From assembly GCA_038207625.1 (NCBI GenBank), contig JBBQZO010000028.1, positions 1-64,000 on the forward strand: a DNA stretch of 64,000 nt. The letters are read 5' to 3'. Positions 1-8,313 of this stretch are shown one piece after another. Made by a program: the position numbers and the translations under genes. A model generated the notes under the pieces. The model searched no databases. It had not been told where the DNA came from and saw nothing but the letters and a program-made list of their open reading frames with translations. Numbering within the stretch: the stretch's first letter is position 1; every line of letters begins with the position of its first letter. The DNA is from JBBQZO01 sp038207625 (GTDB lineage: Bacteria; Pseudomonadota; Gammaproteobacteria; Burkholderiales; Burkholderiaceae_D).

Positions 1-321
1 CTGGGCGCGCTGGCCGGCGTCGTCGGGGCCGGCCTGAACCTGACGCCGCAAGACGCGCTGCGCCTGGCGCAGGAGCAGGTGCAGCAGGACAGCGCGCGCC
101 GCGCGCTGGAACAGGACAAGGACCGGCGCCACCAGCTCGACCTGCTGGGCCTGCAAAACGATGTCAACAAGGCGGCGCTGGCGCAGCAGTCGCAGCTGGG
201 CATCGGCGTGGCCGGCATCGCCGCTGCGGCCGCCACGCCACGCGCCGCGCGCCACTGTGCGAACGGACATGCCAGCGCAGGCGACGCCAAATTCTGCGCC
301 GAGTGCGGCGCGCCGTTGTGA
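1..321 (+). CDS. Zinc-ribbon C-terminal protein, 5' end outside window
   Basis: The reading frame is open from the first base, so only the last 106 residues are seen and the start lies to the left. The visible part is a charged, Gln/Ala-rich helical stretch (about residues 20-55), a short hydrophobic Ala run, and a C-terminal zinc-ribbon half-site: CANGH followed nine residues later by CAEC. This C-terminal arrangement is common in SPFH/flotillin-like and other membrane-scaffold proteins, but the diagnostic part is missing and I do not assign a family. The stop TGA overlaps a GTG start of the following kinase gene (GTGA), so the two are probably translated together. The FHA protein further right (6698-8209) also carries a CANGH motif near its N-terminus, which hints at a shared pathway. 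That link is inference. Confidence 0.75.
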   Translation: MGALAGVVGAGLNLTPQDALRLAQEQVQQDSARRALEQDKDRRHQLDLLGLQNDVNKAALAQQSQLGIGVAGIAAAAATPRAARHCANGHASAGDAKFCAECGAPL

Positions 322-2564
322 GTGTGCCGAGCCAGCCGACGAGCATGCAAACGGCCCGCGACAAGATCCGTGAATTGCGCGCTCTGCACGAGGACGGCCT
401 GCTGAGTCTGCAGGAATTCGACGCGCGCAAGAACGCCATTCTGGATGCCGAATATGCGCCGCCGGGCAGCGTCAGCGCGGCGCCGGTGGCGCGCGAGGGC
501 ACCGAACTGGGCCTGATGGCCAGCCAGGAAATCGGCCCGCACACGCGTCGCTACCGGCTCGAACGGCTGATCGCGCAAGGCGGCATGGGCCAGGTGTGGC
601 AGGCCACCGACCTGGCCACGCACGCCGAGCTGGGCCACAGCGCAACGGTGGCGCTGAAGATCCTGCCGCCCCAGCTGACCCAGAGCGCCAGCCACGCCAA
701 GCTGCTGATCGAAGAAGCCACCCAGGCGCGCCGGCTGGCGCACGAGAACATCGTGCGGGTCTACGAATGGGCCCAGGACCCGGCCACGTCGAGCTATTTC
801 ATCATCATGGAATACCTCGACGGCGAGGATCTGGACCACTTGCTGGCGCGCCAGGGGCGCTTCACGCTCGACCAGGTGCTCGAATTGCTCGCGCCGCTGG
901 GGCACGCCCTGCATTACGCCTGGCAAAAGCACAAGCTGGTGCATCGCGACATCAAGCCGGCCAACATCATGCTGACCGCGCGCGGCGACGTCAAGCTGCT
1001 CGACTTCGGTATTGCCGCGCGCAGCCGCAGCGGCGCCTCCAGCGTCGGCCTGGAAGCGCCGGCCAACTCCGGCACGGCCGGTTACCGGGCGCCGGAGGCG
1101 GGCACCAACCAGGGCCGGCCCGGCCAGGCGCTGGACGTGTACGCGCTGGCGGTGATGATCTACCAGATGGTCGAGGGGAGCATGCCGTTTGACGGCGTGC
1201 GCAGCGCCAGCCATCAGCCGCGCGCACCGGACGCGCTGACCGCGCCCCAGTGGGCGGTGCTGCAATCGGGCTTTGCCTACCAAGCCGAACAACGTCCCGC
1301 CAGCGTCAACGCGCTGCTCGAGGCGCTGCGCCGCGCGGTCGGGCCGAGCCCGGAGCAACTGGCCGCCGAGGCCGCGGCGGCGCGCGCGCTGGAGGCGCGC
1401 CGCCAGCAGGCGCTGGCACTGGCGCGCAAGAACGAGGCCGAGGCCGCCAACGCGGCGCGCGTGCTGCACGAGCGCAGCCGGCGCGAGCACGAAGCGCGTG
1501 CGCGCGCCGAGGCCGAGGCGTCGGCGCTGGCGCGCAAGGAGCAGCTGCGCGCCCAGCTGCAGCAGCGCCGCCTGGCCGACGCGGAACAGCTGCGCCTGGA
1601 ACGCGAGGAGCAGGAGCGCAAGCTGCTGCAGGCCAAGGCCGCTGCCGCCTACCGCGCCGAGCAGCAGCGCGCGCGCGCCGAACTGGCGGCACGCAGCGCG
1701 GCCGAGCTGGAGGCGCAGTTGCCGTCGCCGTCGAGCCCCACGGCCGACCCGCAAGGTGTGTTGCGCGACCGCTTTCAGGATGCCAGCGGCACCGCCCCGG
1801 AGCTGGTGCTGATCCCGACGGGGCGCTTTCAAATGGGCGCGCACGAGCATGAACGCAAGAAGGCGATGCAGGCTGGCTCGCTGCAGGCATGGGTCGATCG
1901 CGAGACGCCGCCGCACTGGGTCGGCATCGAGGACTCGTTTGCGCTGGGCCGCTATCCGGTCACGGTGGCGCAGTGGCGCCAGTTTGCTCTCGCGACAGGC
2001 TGGCAGGCGCACACCGACGTCAACTGGGAAGCGCCCGGTTTCCCTCAGAGTGAGCAGCATCCGGTGGTGGGCGTGAGCTGGGACGACGTGCAGCGCTATC
2101 TGGCGTGGCTGTCGGCGCAGACCGGCCAGCGCTACCGCCTGCCCAGCGAAGCCGAGTGGGAGTACGCCTGCCGGGCCGGCAGCAAGACCGCCTTCAGCTT
2201 CGGCGACAGCATCGATCCCGCTCAGGCGAGCTACGATGCCAGCCAAAGCTACAACGCCAGCGCGCTCGGCCAGCGGCGCAGCGGCACCAGCGCGGTGACC
2301 AGTCACCCGCCCAATCCCTGGGGCCTGCACGACATGCACGGCAACGTCTGGGAGTGGGTGCAGGACGTCGTGCATGACGACTATCAAGGCGCGCCGCTGT
2401 CGGCGCAGGCGTGGGAGCAGGGGGGCGATGTGAGCCGGCGCGTGCTGCGCGGGGGCAGTTGGCGCGATAGTCCGCGCTACTTGCGCTCGGCGCTGCGCAA
2501 CGGTCTGGCCGCCGGGCGCTGTACTGACAGCGTCGGTTTCCGGGTGGCGCGCAGCCTGGTTTGA
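318..2564 (+). CDS. SHOCT-Ser/Thr kinase-coiled coil-FGE fusion protein
   Basis: Cytosolic multidomain protein of about 748 residues. Residues 13-45 match a SHOCT-type short helical module (KIRELRALHEDGLLSLQEF). A Hanks-type kinase follows (about 78-340): glycine loop GGMGQVW, VALKIL lysine, catalytic HRDIKPANIML, DFG and APE, all intact. Residues 345-470 are an Ala/Arg/Glu-rich coiled coil. The last 260 residues are a formylglycine-generating-enzyme/sulfatase-modifying domain (PTGRFQMG, VSWDDVQRYLAW, RLPSEAEWEYACRAG, HGNVWEWVQD, LRGGSW). In such fusions the FGE fold is usually thought to bind ligands or peptides rather than oxidise cysteine; that is family knowledge. GTG at 318 overlaps the upstream stop; an in-frame ATG at 345 is the alternative start. 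It phosphorylates unknown Ser/Thr targets, plausibly FHA ligands encoded nearby. Confidence 0.93.
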   Translation: MSVPSQPTSMQTARDKIRELRALHEDGLLSLQEFDARKNAILDAEYAPPGSVSAAPVAREGTELGLMASQEIGPHTRRYRLERLIAQGGMGQVWQATDLATHAELGHSATVALKILPPQLTQSASHAKLLIEEATQARRLAHENIVRVYEWAQDPATSSYFIIMEYLDGEDLDHLLARQGRFTLDQVLELLAPLGHALHYAWQKHKLVHRDIKPANIMLTARGDVKLLDFGIAARSRSGASSVGLEAPANSGTAGYRAPEAGTNQGRPGQALDVYALAVMIYQMVEGSMPFDGVRSASHQPRAPDALTAPQWAVLQSGFAYQAEQRPASVNALLEALRRAVGPSPEQLAAEAAAARALEARRQQALALARKNEAEAANAARVLHERSRREHEARARAEAEASALARKEQLRAQLQQRRLADAEQLRLEREEQERKLLQAKAAAAYRAEQQRARAELAARSAAELEAQLPSPSSPTADPQGVLRDRFQDASGTAPELVLIPTGRFQMGAHEHERKKAMQAGSLQAWVDRETPPHWVGIEDSFALGRYPVTVAQWRQFALATGWQAHTDVNWEAPGFPQSEQHPVVGVSWDDVQRYLAWLSAQTGQRYRLPSEAEWEYACRAGSKTAFSFGDSIDPAQASYDASQSYNASALGQRRSGTSAVTSHPPNPWGLHDMHGNVWEWVQDVVHDDYQGAPLSAQAWEQGGDVSRRVLRGGSWRDSPRYLRSALRNGLAAGRCTDSVGFRVARSLV

Positions 2565-2636
2565 GGCCCCCGCGCACCGCTGACGAAAAATAGTGTAAAT
2601 TCGGGCCTTAAAACCTCATCGCCCAGGAGTCTGTCC

Positions 2637-2681
2637 ATGCACCACGTCGCCCATCGCGTTCGCGCGCAGTTTGCACCATGA
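2637..2681 (+). CDS. 14-codon leader ORF coupled to pirin
   Basis: A short ORF (MHHVAHRVRAQFAP) has a clear Shine-Dalgarno AGGAG about 8 bases before its ATG. Its TGA overlaps the ATG of the pirin gene (ATGA). The pirin start has no convincing ribosome site of its own, so reading this ORF probably delivers ribosomes to pirin. The peptide is rich in His and Arg. Whether it senses anything or only couples translation cannot be told from sequence. It could also be chance, with the true start of pirin elsewhere. Confidence 0.4.
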   Translation: MHHVAHRVRAQFAP

Positions 2682-3553
2682 GCATCGCTGGCCTGCTGGC
2701 CTCGCATCAAAAGGATCTGGGCGGCGGTTTGATCGTGCGCCGCGTGTTGCCGGCGGCGGCGCGCCAGTCGGTCGGCCCGTTTGTGTTCTTCGACCACTTC
2801 GGCCCGCTCGACGTGCCCGCTGACGCCAACCATGATGTGCGCCCCCATCCGCACATCGGGCTGGCCACGGTGACCTATCTGTTCGAGGGCGCCATGGAGC
2901 ACCGTGACAGCATCGGTTCGGTGCAGCGCATCGAACCGGGCGCGATCAACTGGATGTCGTCGGGCCGCGGCATCGTCCATTCCGAGCGCACGCCCAAGGA
3001 TCTGGCCGGTCAGCCGCGCCGCAGTCACGGCCTGCAACTGTGGGCGGCCTTGCCGCGCGCAAACGAAGAAGACCCGCCCAGTTTCAGCCACACGCCGGCG
3101 GCGGCCCTGCCCGAAGCGCTGCTCGACGGCGCCGGCGTGCGCGTGCTGATCGGGCGCGCCTTCGGCTTGGTGTCGCCCGTGGCAACGCTCAGTGAAACGC
3201 TGTATCTGGATATGCGCCAACAGGCCGGACAATCGTTTGCGCTTGAATCGCTGGCGCCGGAAATGGCGATCTACCCGGTCAGCGGCCAGATCGACATCGA
3301 CGGCGTGGCACTGGCGCCGTTCACGATGGCCTGGCTGACACCGGGCGAGGTGGTCACGATCAGCGCCAGCAGCGCTGCGCACTGGGTGGTGATCGGCGGC
3401 GCGCCGCTCGACGGGCCGCGCTTCATCTGGTGGAACTTCGTCTCCTCGCGCAAGGAGCGCGTGCTGCAGGCGGGCGACGACTGGCAGGCGCAACGCATGG
3501 GCAGTGTGCCGGGCGATACCGAGCTGATCCCGCTGCCCGCGCGCGCGCGCTAG
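2678..3553 (+). CDS. Pirin family protein
   Basis: A 291-residue bicupin of the pirin family. The metal-binding N-terminal cupin shows HPHIGLATVTYLFEG, then EHRDS, and INWMSSGRGIVHSERTP; the two His of HPH and the His/Glu of HSE are the usual Fe ligands. Pirins are cytosolic; several have quercetin 2,3-dioxygenase activity and others modulate enzymes or transcription factors, so the substrate is unknown here. Length is normal for the family. The ATG overlaps the stop of a 14-codon leader ORF. It is probably a single gene, followed by a 655-base non-coding region. Confidence 0.93.
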   Translation: MSIAGLLASHQKDLGGGLIVRRVLPAAARQSVGPFVFFDHFGPLDVPADANHDVRPHPHIGLATVTYLFEGAMEHRDSIGSVQRIEPGAINWMSSGRGIVHSERTPKDLAGQPRRSHGLQLWAALPRANEEDPPSFSHTPAAALPEALLDGAGVRVLIGRAFGLVSPVATLSETLYLDMRQQAGQSFALESLAPEMAIYPVSGQIDIDGVALAPFTMAWLTPGEVVTISASSAAHWVVIGGAPLDGPRFIWWNFVSSRKERVLQAGDDWQAQRMGSVPGDTELIPLPARAR

Positions 3554-3660
3554 GCACGCGTACCAGGCGGCGCGCGCCCCTGTGCGCACGCCCGGCCCAC
3601 GTCGCGCCGCCCGCAGCACGTCCCACTTGGCCGCGCCGGAACCTAGCGCACAGTCACCGC

Positions 3661-3720
3661 CAGCGCAGCACCATCCAGCGCAGTAACATCCAGCGCAGCA
3701 AGGTCCAGCGCAGCACGCTT
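3661..3720. repeat. 15-bp tandem repeat, four copies
   Basis: Four consecutive units begin with CAGCGCAG and differ mainly in their last seven bases (3661-3675, 3676-3690, 3691-3705, 3706-3720). A related CAGCGCAG occurs again near 3764. There are no spacers of constant length and no coding frame I trust. The units resemble a small slipped-strand minisatellite. Confidence 0.8.
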
Positions 3721-4011
3721 GACGCTGCGTTCGCCAGGACAGCTACCACCAGTTTCGTTACCGCCAGCGCAGCTACTGCGTTGATCCGCCAGCCAGCGAG
3801 CGTCTGCACAGCCAGCGCTCGCCGCGCGCCTTCCCGACTTCGCAGATGTCACATTTTGGTGCGCCGCGTGGGCACTGCCGGTGCGCCACGCTCATCGTTC
3901 GCTTGCGTGATCGTTCGCGCAGCGTCCTGGCACCGGTGCTGCCGCACTGTGCCATGCAATTTCATTAACGTCATTAATTACGTGGCAATCTTCTGCTTAC
4001 TGAGTCGAATG

Positions 4012-4025
4012 TTACGTTAACGTAA
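4012..4025. promoter_or_regulatory. Perfect 14-bp palindrome, candidate operator
   Basis: TTACGTTAACGTAA is an exact inverted repeat in the AT-rich stretch about 185 bases before the porin start. Related half-sites (ATTAACGT, ATTACGT) occur at 3963-3982. It has the form expected of a dimeric regulator site. No cognate regulator gene is adjacent. Confidence 0.45.
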
Positions 4026-4208
4026 TTCTATCGAAATGTCTCAAATTACCGACAGTGAGTCACTTTTGATGCAAAACGCTTTCACATTGGGGCTCGCTTG
4101 CCCCAAAGTAGTGCCTAGACGCAATGCGCGTAGCATGCCGGCGACAGCGCTTCGTGAAGCTACTTCGAAACTTTGCGCGCCGTTTTGGTTCACACTTTGA
4201 GGGAAATA

Positions 4209-5405
4209 ATGAATAAATCAACCTGTTCCAGCCTGTTGCTCCTGTCTCTGGCCGGCGTCGCACTACACGCCAGCGCCGCCGACGGACCAACCGTTACCGT
4301 CAGCGGTTTCGGCACCGCCGCGCTGACCATGGCCGACACCGACCAGGCCGAATTTGCCCGCCCGAATCAGGTGTCCGGCGCCGGCAAGACCGCCCGCACG
4401 GGTGTCGATTCCAACTTCGGCCTGCAAGCGACGGCCAAGATCAACGAGTGGCTGTCGTTCACTGGCCAAGGTCTGGTGCGCAAGAACGCCACCGATGCCT
4501 ATGGCGCTGAACTGGCCTGGGCGTTCGCCAAGTTCAAGGTGAACGACGATTTCAGCGTTCGTGTTGGTCGTATCGGCGCACCCGTCTACATGGTGTCCGA
4601 TTTCCGCAATGTCGGCTACGCCAATACAATGATCCGCCCGCCGGCCGAGGTGTATCGCCAGATCACCGATGACTCCTTTGATGGCATCGATGTGATCTAC
4701 CAGCACAGCTATGGCGACACTACGTTGACGGCCCAGCTCGGTGCAGGTAGTGCCGAGGCCCGCATTGCCGGCAACTACACGGCCAAGTTCAAGCCGCTGA
4801 CGGCGCTGCATGTGGTGGTAGAAAACGGTCCGCTGACGTTGCGCTTCGGTCGCGCCGATGCGACCGTCGCCGTCGAAGGTAACGCTCCGCTCGAAGGTCT
4901 GCTGGGCACCTTGCGCAAGGTGGGCCTCGGTTCGGTTGCCGACAAAATGGCGATTACCGATGTGAAGGGCTCGTTTACCTCGGTCGGAATGGGGCTGGAC
5001 TGGAACAATCTGCTGGTGCAGGCCGAATACGCCAAGCGCAAGACTGGCACGCTGGTGCTGATGGATACCACCTCGTGGTACACGATGTTGGGCTACCGCT
5101 ACGGCAAGTTCACCCCGTATTACTACTATGGCAAAGTGACCCAGGATTCGCCGCGCACCATTCCGAGCTTGCCAACCAGTGGTCCGTTCGCACCATTGAC
5201 AGCTGGTGTCAACTACGCCATCCAGACCCCGCTGCAATCGACCAACGCGATCGGCGTGCGTTGGGACTTTAGCAAATCGGCTGCGCTGAAGGTACAGATG
5301 GACCGCGTCACGCCAACCGAAGGCGCGGGCGCCTTCGTCAATGCGAAGCCGGGCTTCACCGGCCCTGCCAATGTATATGCCGCTGGCATCGACTTCGTAT
5401 TCTAA
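4209..5405 (+). CDS. Outer-membrane porin-like beta-barrel protein
   Basis: A 398-residue exported protein. ATG 4209 is preceded by a TGAGGGA ribosome site and begins a Sec signal peptide (hydrophobic core LLLLSLAGVALH, cleavage after ASA). The mature part alternates polar and hydrophobic residues as in a beta-barrel, has many aromatic residues (WYTMLGYRYGKF) and ends in the C-terminal phenylalanine (IDFVF) recognised by the Bam machinery. It resembles porin-like proteins whose genes sit beside small phosphate-binding-like periplasmic proteins, as here (10 bases between the genes). The solute is unknown. Transcription probably starts in the AT-rich region before it and ends at the hairpin at 5841. 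Confidence 0.85.
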   Translation: MNKSTCSSLLLLSLAGVALHASAADGPTVTVSGFGTAALTMADTDQAEFARPNQVSGAGKTARTGVDSNFGLQATAKINEWLSFTGQGLVRKNATDAYGAELAWAFAKFKVNDDFSVRVGRIGAPVYMVSDFRNVGYANTMIRPPAEVYRQITDDSFDGIDVIYQHSYGDTTLTAQLGAGSAEARIAGNYTAKFKPLTALHVVVENGPLTLRFGRADATVAVEGNAPLEGLLGTLRKVGLGSVADKMAITDVKGSFTSVGMGLDWNNLLVQAEYAKRKTGTLVLMDTTSWYTMLGYRYGKFTPYYYYGKVTQDSPRTIPSLPTSGPFAPLTAGVNYAIQTPLQSTNAIGVRWDFSKSAALKVQMDRVTPTEGAGAFVNAKPGFTGPANVYAAGIDFVF

Positions 5406-5415
5406 GGAACTAAAG

Positions 5416-5829
5416 ATGAAAACCACAATTGGAACTATCCTGCTGGCCACTGGCCTTTGCATGGCCAGCCTGCCGGTGATCGCTGGCGAGATCGTCGTCA
5501 TCGTCAATCCGAAAAATCCCGCCACGCGCATGTTCAGCGAACAAGCGGGCCAGTTTTTCCTTGGCAAGTCGAGCCTGTTCACCCCGATCGAACACACCGA
5601 TGGTTCGGCCATTCGCAACGACTTCAACCAGAAGGTGTTGGGCAAGGACTCGTCCCAGGTCAAGGCCATCTGGACCAAGCTGGTGTTTACCGGCAAGGGC
5701 ACCGCGCCGAAGGAGTACGGCTCCAGCGCCGAGGTCAAGAAGGCGGTGGCCGCTGACGTCAGCGCCATCGGCTACATCGAGAAATCGGCGGCCGACGATA
5801 CCGTCAAGGTCATCCTGACCGTGCAGTAA
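5416..5829 (+). CDS. Short phosphate-binding-like periplasmic protein
   Basis: A 137-residue protein with a signal peptide (cleavage near VIAGE) and a single domain resembling PstS/PBP-like substrate-binding proteins (IVVIVNPKNPATRMFSEQ, FLGKSSLFTPIEH, IGYIEKS). It is much shorter than a full two-lobe binding protein. Such mini-PBPs are often encoded with outer-membrane porins and c-di-GMP enzymes, and here a GGDEF-like gene follows after a terminator. ATG 5416 is chosen because AAGGAAC precedes it and the signal peptide starts there; the longer frame from 5341 overlaps the porin. The ligand could be phosphate or another oxyanion. Membership of the family is fairly clear, the role is not. Confidence 0.85.
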   Translation: MKTTIGTILLATGLCMASLPVIAGEIVVIVNPKNPATRMFSEQAGQFFLGKSSLFTPIEHTDGSAIRNDFNQKVLGKDSSQVKAIWTKLVFTGKGTAPKEYGSSAEVKKAVAADVSAIGYIEKSAADDTVKVILTVQ

Positions 5830-5840
5830 GCGTTACGGCG

Positions 5841-5876
5841 CGCAAAAAAAGGACGCTTCGGCGTCCTTTTTTTTGC
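5841..5876 (+). terminator. Rho-independent terminator
   Basis: The stem GGACGC/GCGTCC with a TTCG tetraloop is flanked by an A-run and an eight-T run, so it works in both directions by sequence. It ends the porin/mini-PBP unit. Confidence 0.9.
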
Positions 5877-6023
5877 GTCCGGCGGCGCGCCGCGACGGCG
5901 CTGCGGGCAAGGCGCCGGCGCCGCCAGCCGGCTATTGCATGATGGCAATTGGTGTATCATGCCTCTACTCACTATGGCGGCAGCGCCGCGCCAGCCGTCA
6001 CGCCACACTACACTTAGCCGACT

Positions 6024-6668
6024 ATGACCACAGACCACCAAAGCTGCAGCAATTGCGCGCACATGCGCGCCGAACTGGCCGAGAATGCGCTGCGCATCAG
6101 CGCGCTTGTCGCGATGACCGAAGAACTGGCCAGGCATGATCCGCTCACGGGCGTGCTGAACCGACGCGTCATGAACGAGTTGCTGGCAGCCGAATTGCAG
6201 CGCTCGTATCGCACCGGCCACCCGTTCTGTTTCGCCATCATCGACCTCGATCATTTCCGCGACATCAATGAAGGCTTTGGCCACGACGCCGGCGATCTGG
6301 TGCTGCGCACGGTGTCCGAAGCGTCGCTGACGCTGCTGCGCGCGCTGGACCGCTTCGCCCGTCTGGGCGGCGCCGAGTTCGGCATCCTGTTCCCGGCCAC
6401 CTGGCTGCATCAGGGCGTGACGGCGCTCGGGCGTCTGCGCGAGGCGATCGGCGCCTGCGCGTGGGACAGTATTACGCCGGGGCGCGCGCTGACGTTTTCG
6501 GTCGGTTTGACCACCAACGCGCCGGGCGACAACGCCGAGACGCTGATGGCGCGCGCGGAAAAAGCGCTCAAGAGCGCCAAGGAGGAGGGCGGCAATCGCC
6601 TGGTCCAGATTGAAAAGCCGTTGCCGCCGATGGTCGACGACGAGGACGTCGCGTTCGTGCTCGGTTAG
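6024..6668 (+). CDS. GGDEF-domain protein with degenerate GGAEF site
   Basis: A 214-residue soluble protein. A short N-terminal helical part (residues 1-38, with a CxxC at 8-11) precedes one GGDEF domain (DPLTGVLNRR, FAIIDLDHFRDINEGFGH). The signature reads GGAEF: the third position, normally Asp or Glu and needed for metal binding and catalysis, is Ala. The inhibitory-site pattern RxxD is kept nine residues before the motif (RALDRFARLGG). The most likely role is c-di-GMP binding rather than synthesis; that is inference. No membrane segment is visible. The gene stands alone after the terminator at 5876. Confidence 0.88.
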   Translation: MTTDHQSCSNCAHMRAELAENALRISALVAMTEELARHDPLTGVLNRRVMNELLAAELQRSYRTGHPFCFAIIDLDHFRDINEGFGHDAGDLVLRTVSEASLTLLRALDRFARLGGAEFGILFPATWLHQGVTALGRLREAIGACAWDSITPGRALTFSVGLTTNAPGDNAETLMARAEKALKSAKEEGGNRLVQIEKPLPPMVDDEDVAFVLG

Positions 6669-6697
6669 TCCAATGCGCCGCTGCGGCGCAGCGCATA

Positions 6698-8209
6698 TTA
6701 AGCGCTCAGGCAGGCGCCGGCGCGCGCACGGGCCGTCAGGCTGTGCTGGTATAGCGCGAGACCGCCGCTGCGCTCGATCAGGCTTTCGGGATACGGGTCG
6801 GCGCTAAAGCGCAGGTGGCGCGGCAGTTGGCACAGGCGCTCGAACGCGGTGCCACTGCCGAGCGGTGTTTCGCGCCCGCTGAGCGGGTCCAGATGCCAGA
6901 AGCCGCCCTGATGATGGAACAACAGCGGCAACACGGCGGCGCACGGCGCCGCCGGATAGCGCGCCAGCGGCACGCCCGGATGACACTCCGGTTCGAGGAA
7001 ATAAAAACACTCGGCCTGCGCGCCCTGGTCAATCCGGTGCAGGATCACGCCGTTGGGCAGCAGGGCGGTGACCGACAGCACGACGATGCCCTTGATGCTG
7101 GCCGATAAGTCGATGCGCATACCCAGGCGCAGCGGCACCGGCTTGTCTTTGCCCGGCCACACCCCGTCGAGCAATAGCCCGTAGCGTGACACATCCTCGA
7201 TTTCGAAACCGCGACTGCCGCGCCGGATCAGCGCATGCCGCCCCGACAGGCGGCGTGTCAGGCCGCGCCGGTCCTGGCCGTCGTCGCCGAAATGGGTCAG
7301 TAACACGTCGGCCTCGGGGTCGTTCGCCTCGAAGCGCCCCAGTACGCATTCGTCGAGCGCGAACAGGCGGATCTGACGCTGCGCGCCGGCCTGCGGCGCG
7401 GCATTGACCAGGCAGGCTGCGCGGCTGGGTTGGGGATGCGCCGGCGCGTGGCGCGGCACGTCGATTTCGATCAAGTCCTCGTCCCAGGCGATGCTGCTCC
7501 AGCCCAGGTCAATCTTGCCGGGCGCGCCGTCCAGGTTCAGGTTGGCGATCGAGGCGTTGCGCGCATGTACGTCGATATCGAGCCGCCCGGCGCCCGCCTG
7601 GGCCTGCACCCTGGCGATCGACGCGTCGTCGGCCATCACGCGCACGTTTTTGTGGGTGGCCAGGAACGTCTGGTGGATCTCGCTCAGGCTGGCGTCGGCG
7701 CGCGGCACCAGAATTAGCAGCGTGCACTCCCATTTGCGCAGCGCGCCGCCGGGTTCGACGGCGTGCACTTCGGCGTCGATGCGGTACTGGCCATGCTCTT
7801 GGTTGCGCGAGGAAAATTCGATGAACAGCGGGCGCCAGTCGCCCCGGGTCGCGCGCACCAGCGTATGGCGCGCGGCCCCGTGGGCGATCAGGGCCGACTT
7901 CAGGTGCAAACTCAGTTGGGTGGCGCCGTCGCAGGGCATGGCGCGCAGTTCGAGCTTGATTGCCTGGCGCCCGCCGGCGGCGCGCGGGTCGAAACCGCTG
8001 ATGTGCAGATGCGCCGTGGCAGCCGGCGCGGCGTGCACGTGTTCAGGCGCCGCGCCGCCGGTGGCGGGACGGACGCTGCGTTGCGCGCAAATGAGCTCGA
8101 AGCTCGATGGCGGCGCGGCAGACTGCGCGTGACCATTTGCGCAGGTTAATTCCCCAGGCATGACCCACAAGGTGCAGTGCGGGTGCGCGGGGTTACTGCA
8201 TTTCTTCAT
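6698..8209 (-). CDS. FHA-domain protein with N-terminal zinc-binding motif
   Basis: A 503-residue cytosolic protein. The N-terminus has a Cys/His cluster (CSNPAHPHC, then CANGH) like the ribbon at the left edge of the window. Residues 60-260 form an uncharacterised beta-rich region. A forkhead-associated domain lies at about 280-385: LFALDECVLGRFE, then RRLSGRHALIRRG, IEDVSRYGLLLDG, LRLGMRIDL. The SGRH core is the canonical phosphothreonine-binding loop. The last 120 residues are unassigned. It probably binds targets phosphorylated by one of the two kinases in the window. It follows the PP2C gene by 104 AT-rich bases, so the two may share a message or this gene may have its own promoter. Confidence 0.88.
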   Translation of the reverse strand: MKKCSNPAHPHCTLWVMPGELTCANGHAQSAAPPSSFELICAQRSVRPATGGAAPEHVHAAPAATAHLHISGFDPRAAGGRQAIKLELRAMPCDGATQLSLHLKSALIAHGAARHTLVRATRGDWRPLFIEFSSRNQEHGQYRIDAEVHAVEPGGALRKWECTLLILVPRADASLSEIHQTFLATHKNVRVMADDASIARVQAQAGAGRLDIDVHARNASIANLNLDGAPGKIDLGWSSIAWDEDLIEIDVPRHAPAHPQPSRAACLVNAAPQAGAQRQIRLFALDECVLGRFEANDPEADVLLTHFGDDGQDRRGLTRRLSGRHALIRRGSRGFEIEDVSRYGLLLDGVWPGKDKPVPLRLGMRIDLSASIKGIVVLSVTALLPNGVILHRIDQGAQAECFYFLEPECHPGVPLARYPAAPCAAVLPLLFHHQGGFWHLDPLSGRETPLGSGTAFERLCQLPRHLRFSADPYPESLIERSGGLALYQHSLTARARAGACLSA

Positions 8210-8313
8210 GGCGATAGTGGCCCTTGGTTTGACACAGAGCTTACGCGCTTTGCTTGCTTTTGAAAATCAAATATAGGTCAACAGGAACATTTTTATATTT
8301 TTTGGCACGCTTT

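Larger units (their letters stand above)
3554..4208. other. Long intergenic region upstream of porin
   Basis: No convincing gene lies in these 655 bases. The left half is GC-rich and carries a four-copy 15-bp tandem repeat (3661-3720). The right half, from about 3950, is AT-rich and holds a perfect 14-bp palindrome (4012-4025), which looks like the control region of the following porin gene, giving it a leader of up to about 180 bases. Confidence 0.6.

Noticed and set aside
2477..3619. Antisense open frame of 380 codons over pirin
   Set aside because: Pirin metal ligands and length are complete on the plus strand. The antisense frame is Arg/Ala/His-rich with no motif.
3430..4020. Open frame of 196 codons through the 15-bp repeats
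   Set aside because: It begins inside pirin, is Arg/Ala-rich, and its composition follows the repeat rather than a protein.
4263..5768. Antisense open frame of 501 codons over the porin and mini-PBP
   Set aside because: It crosses two real genes and the gap between them, and has no signal or family motif.
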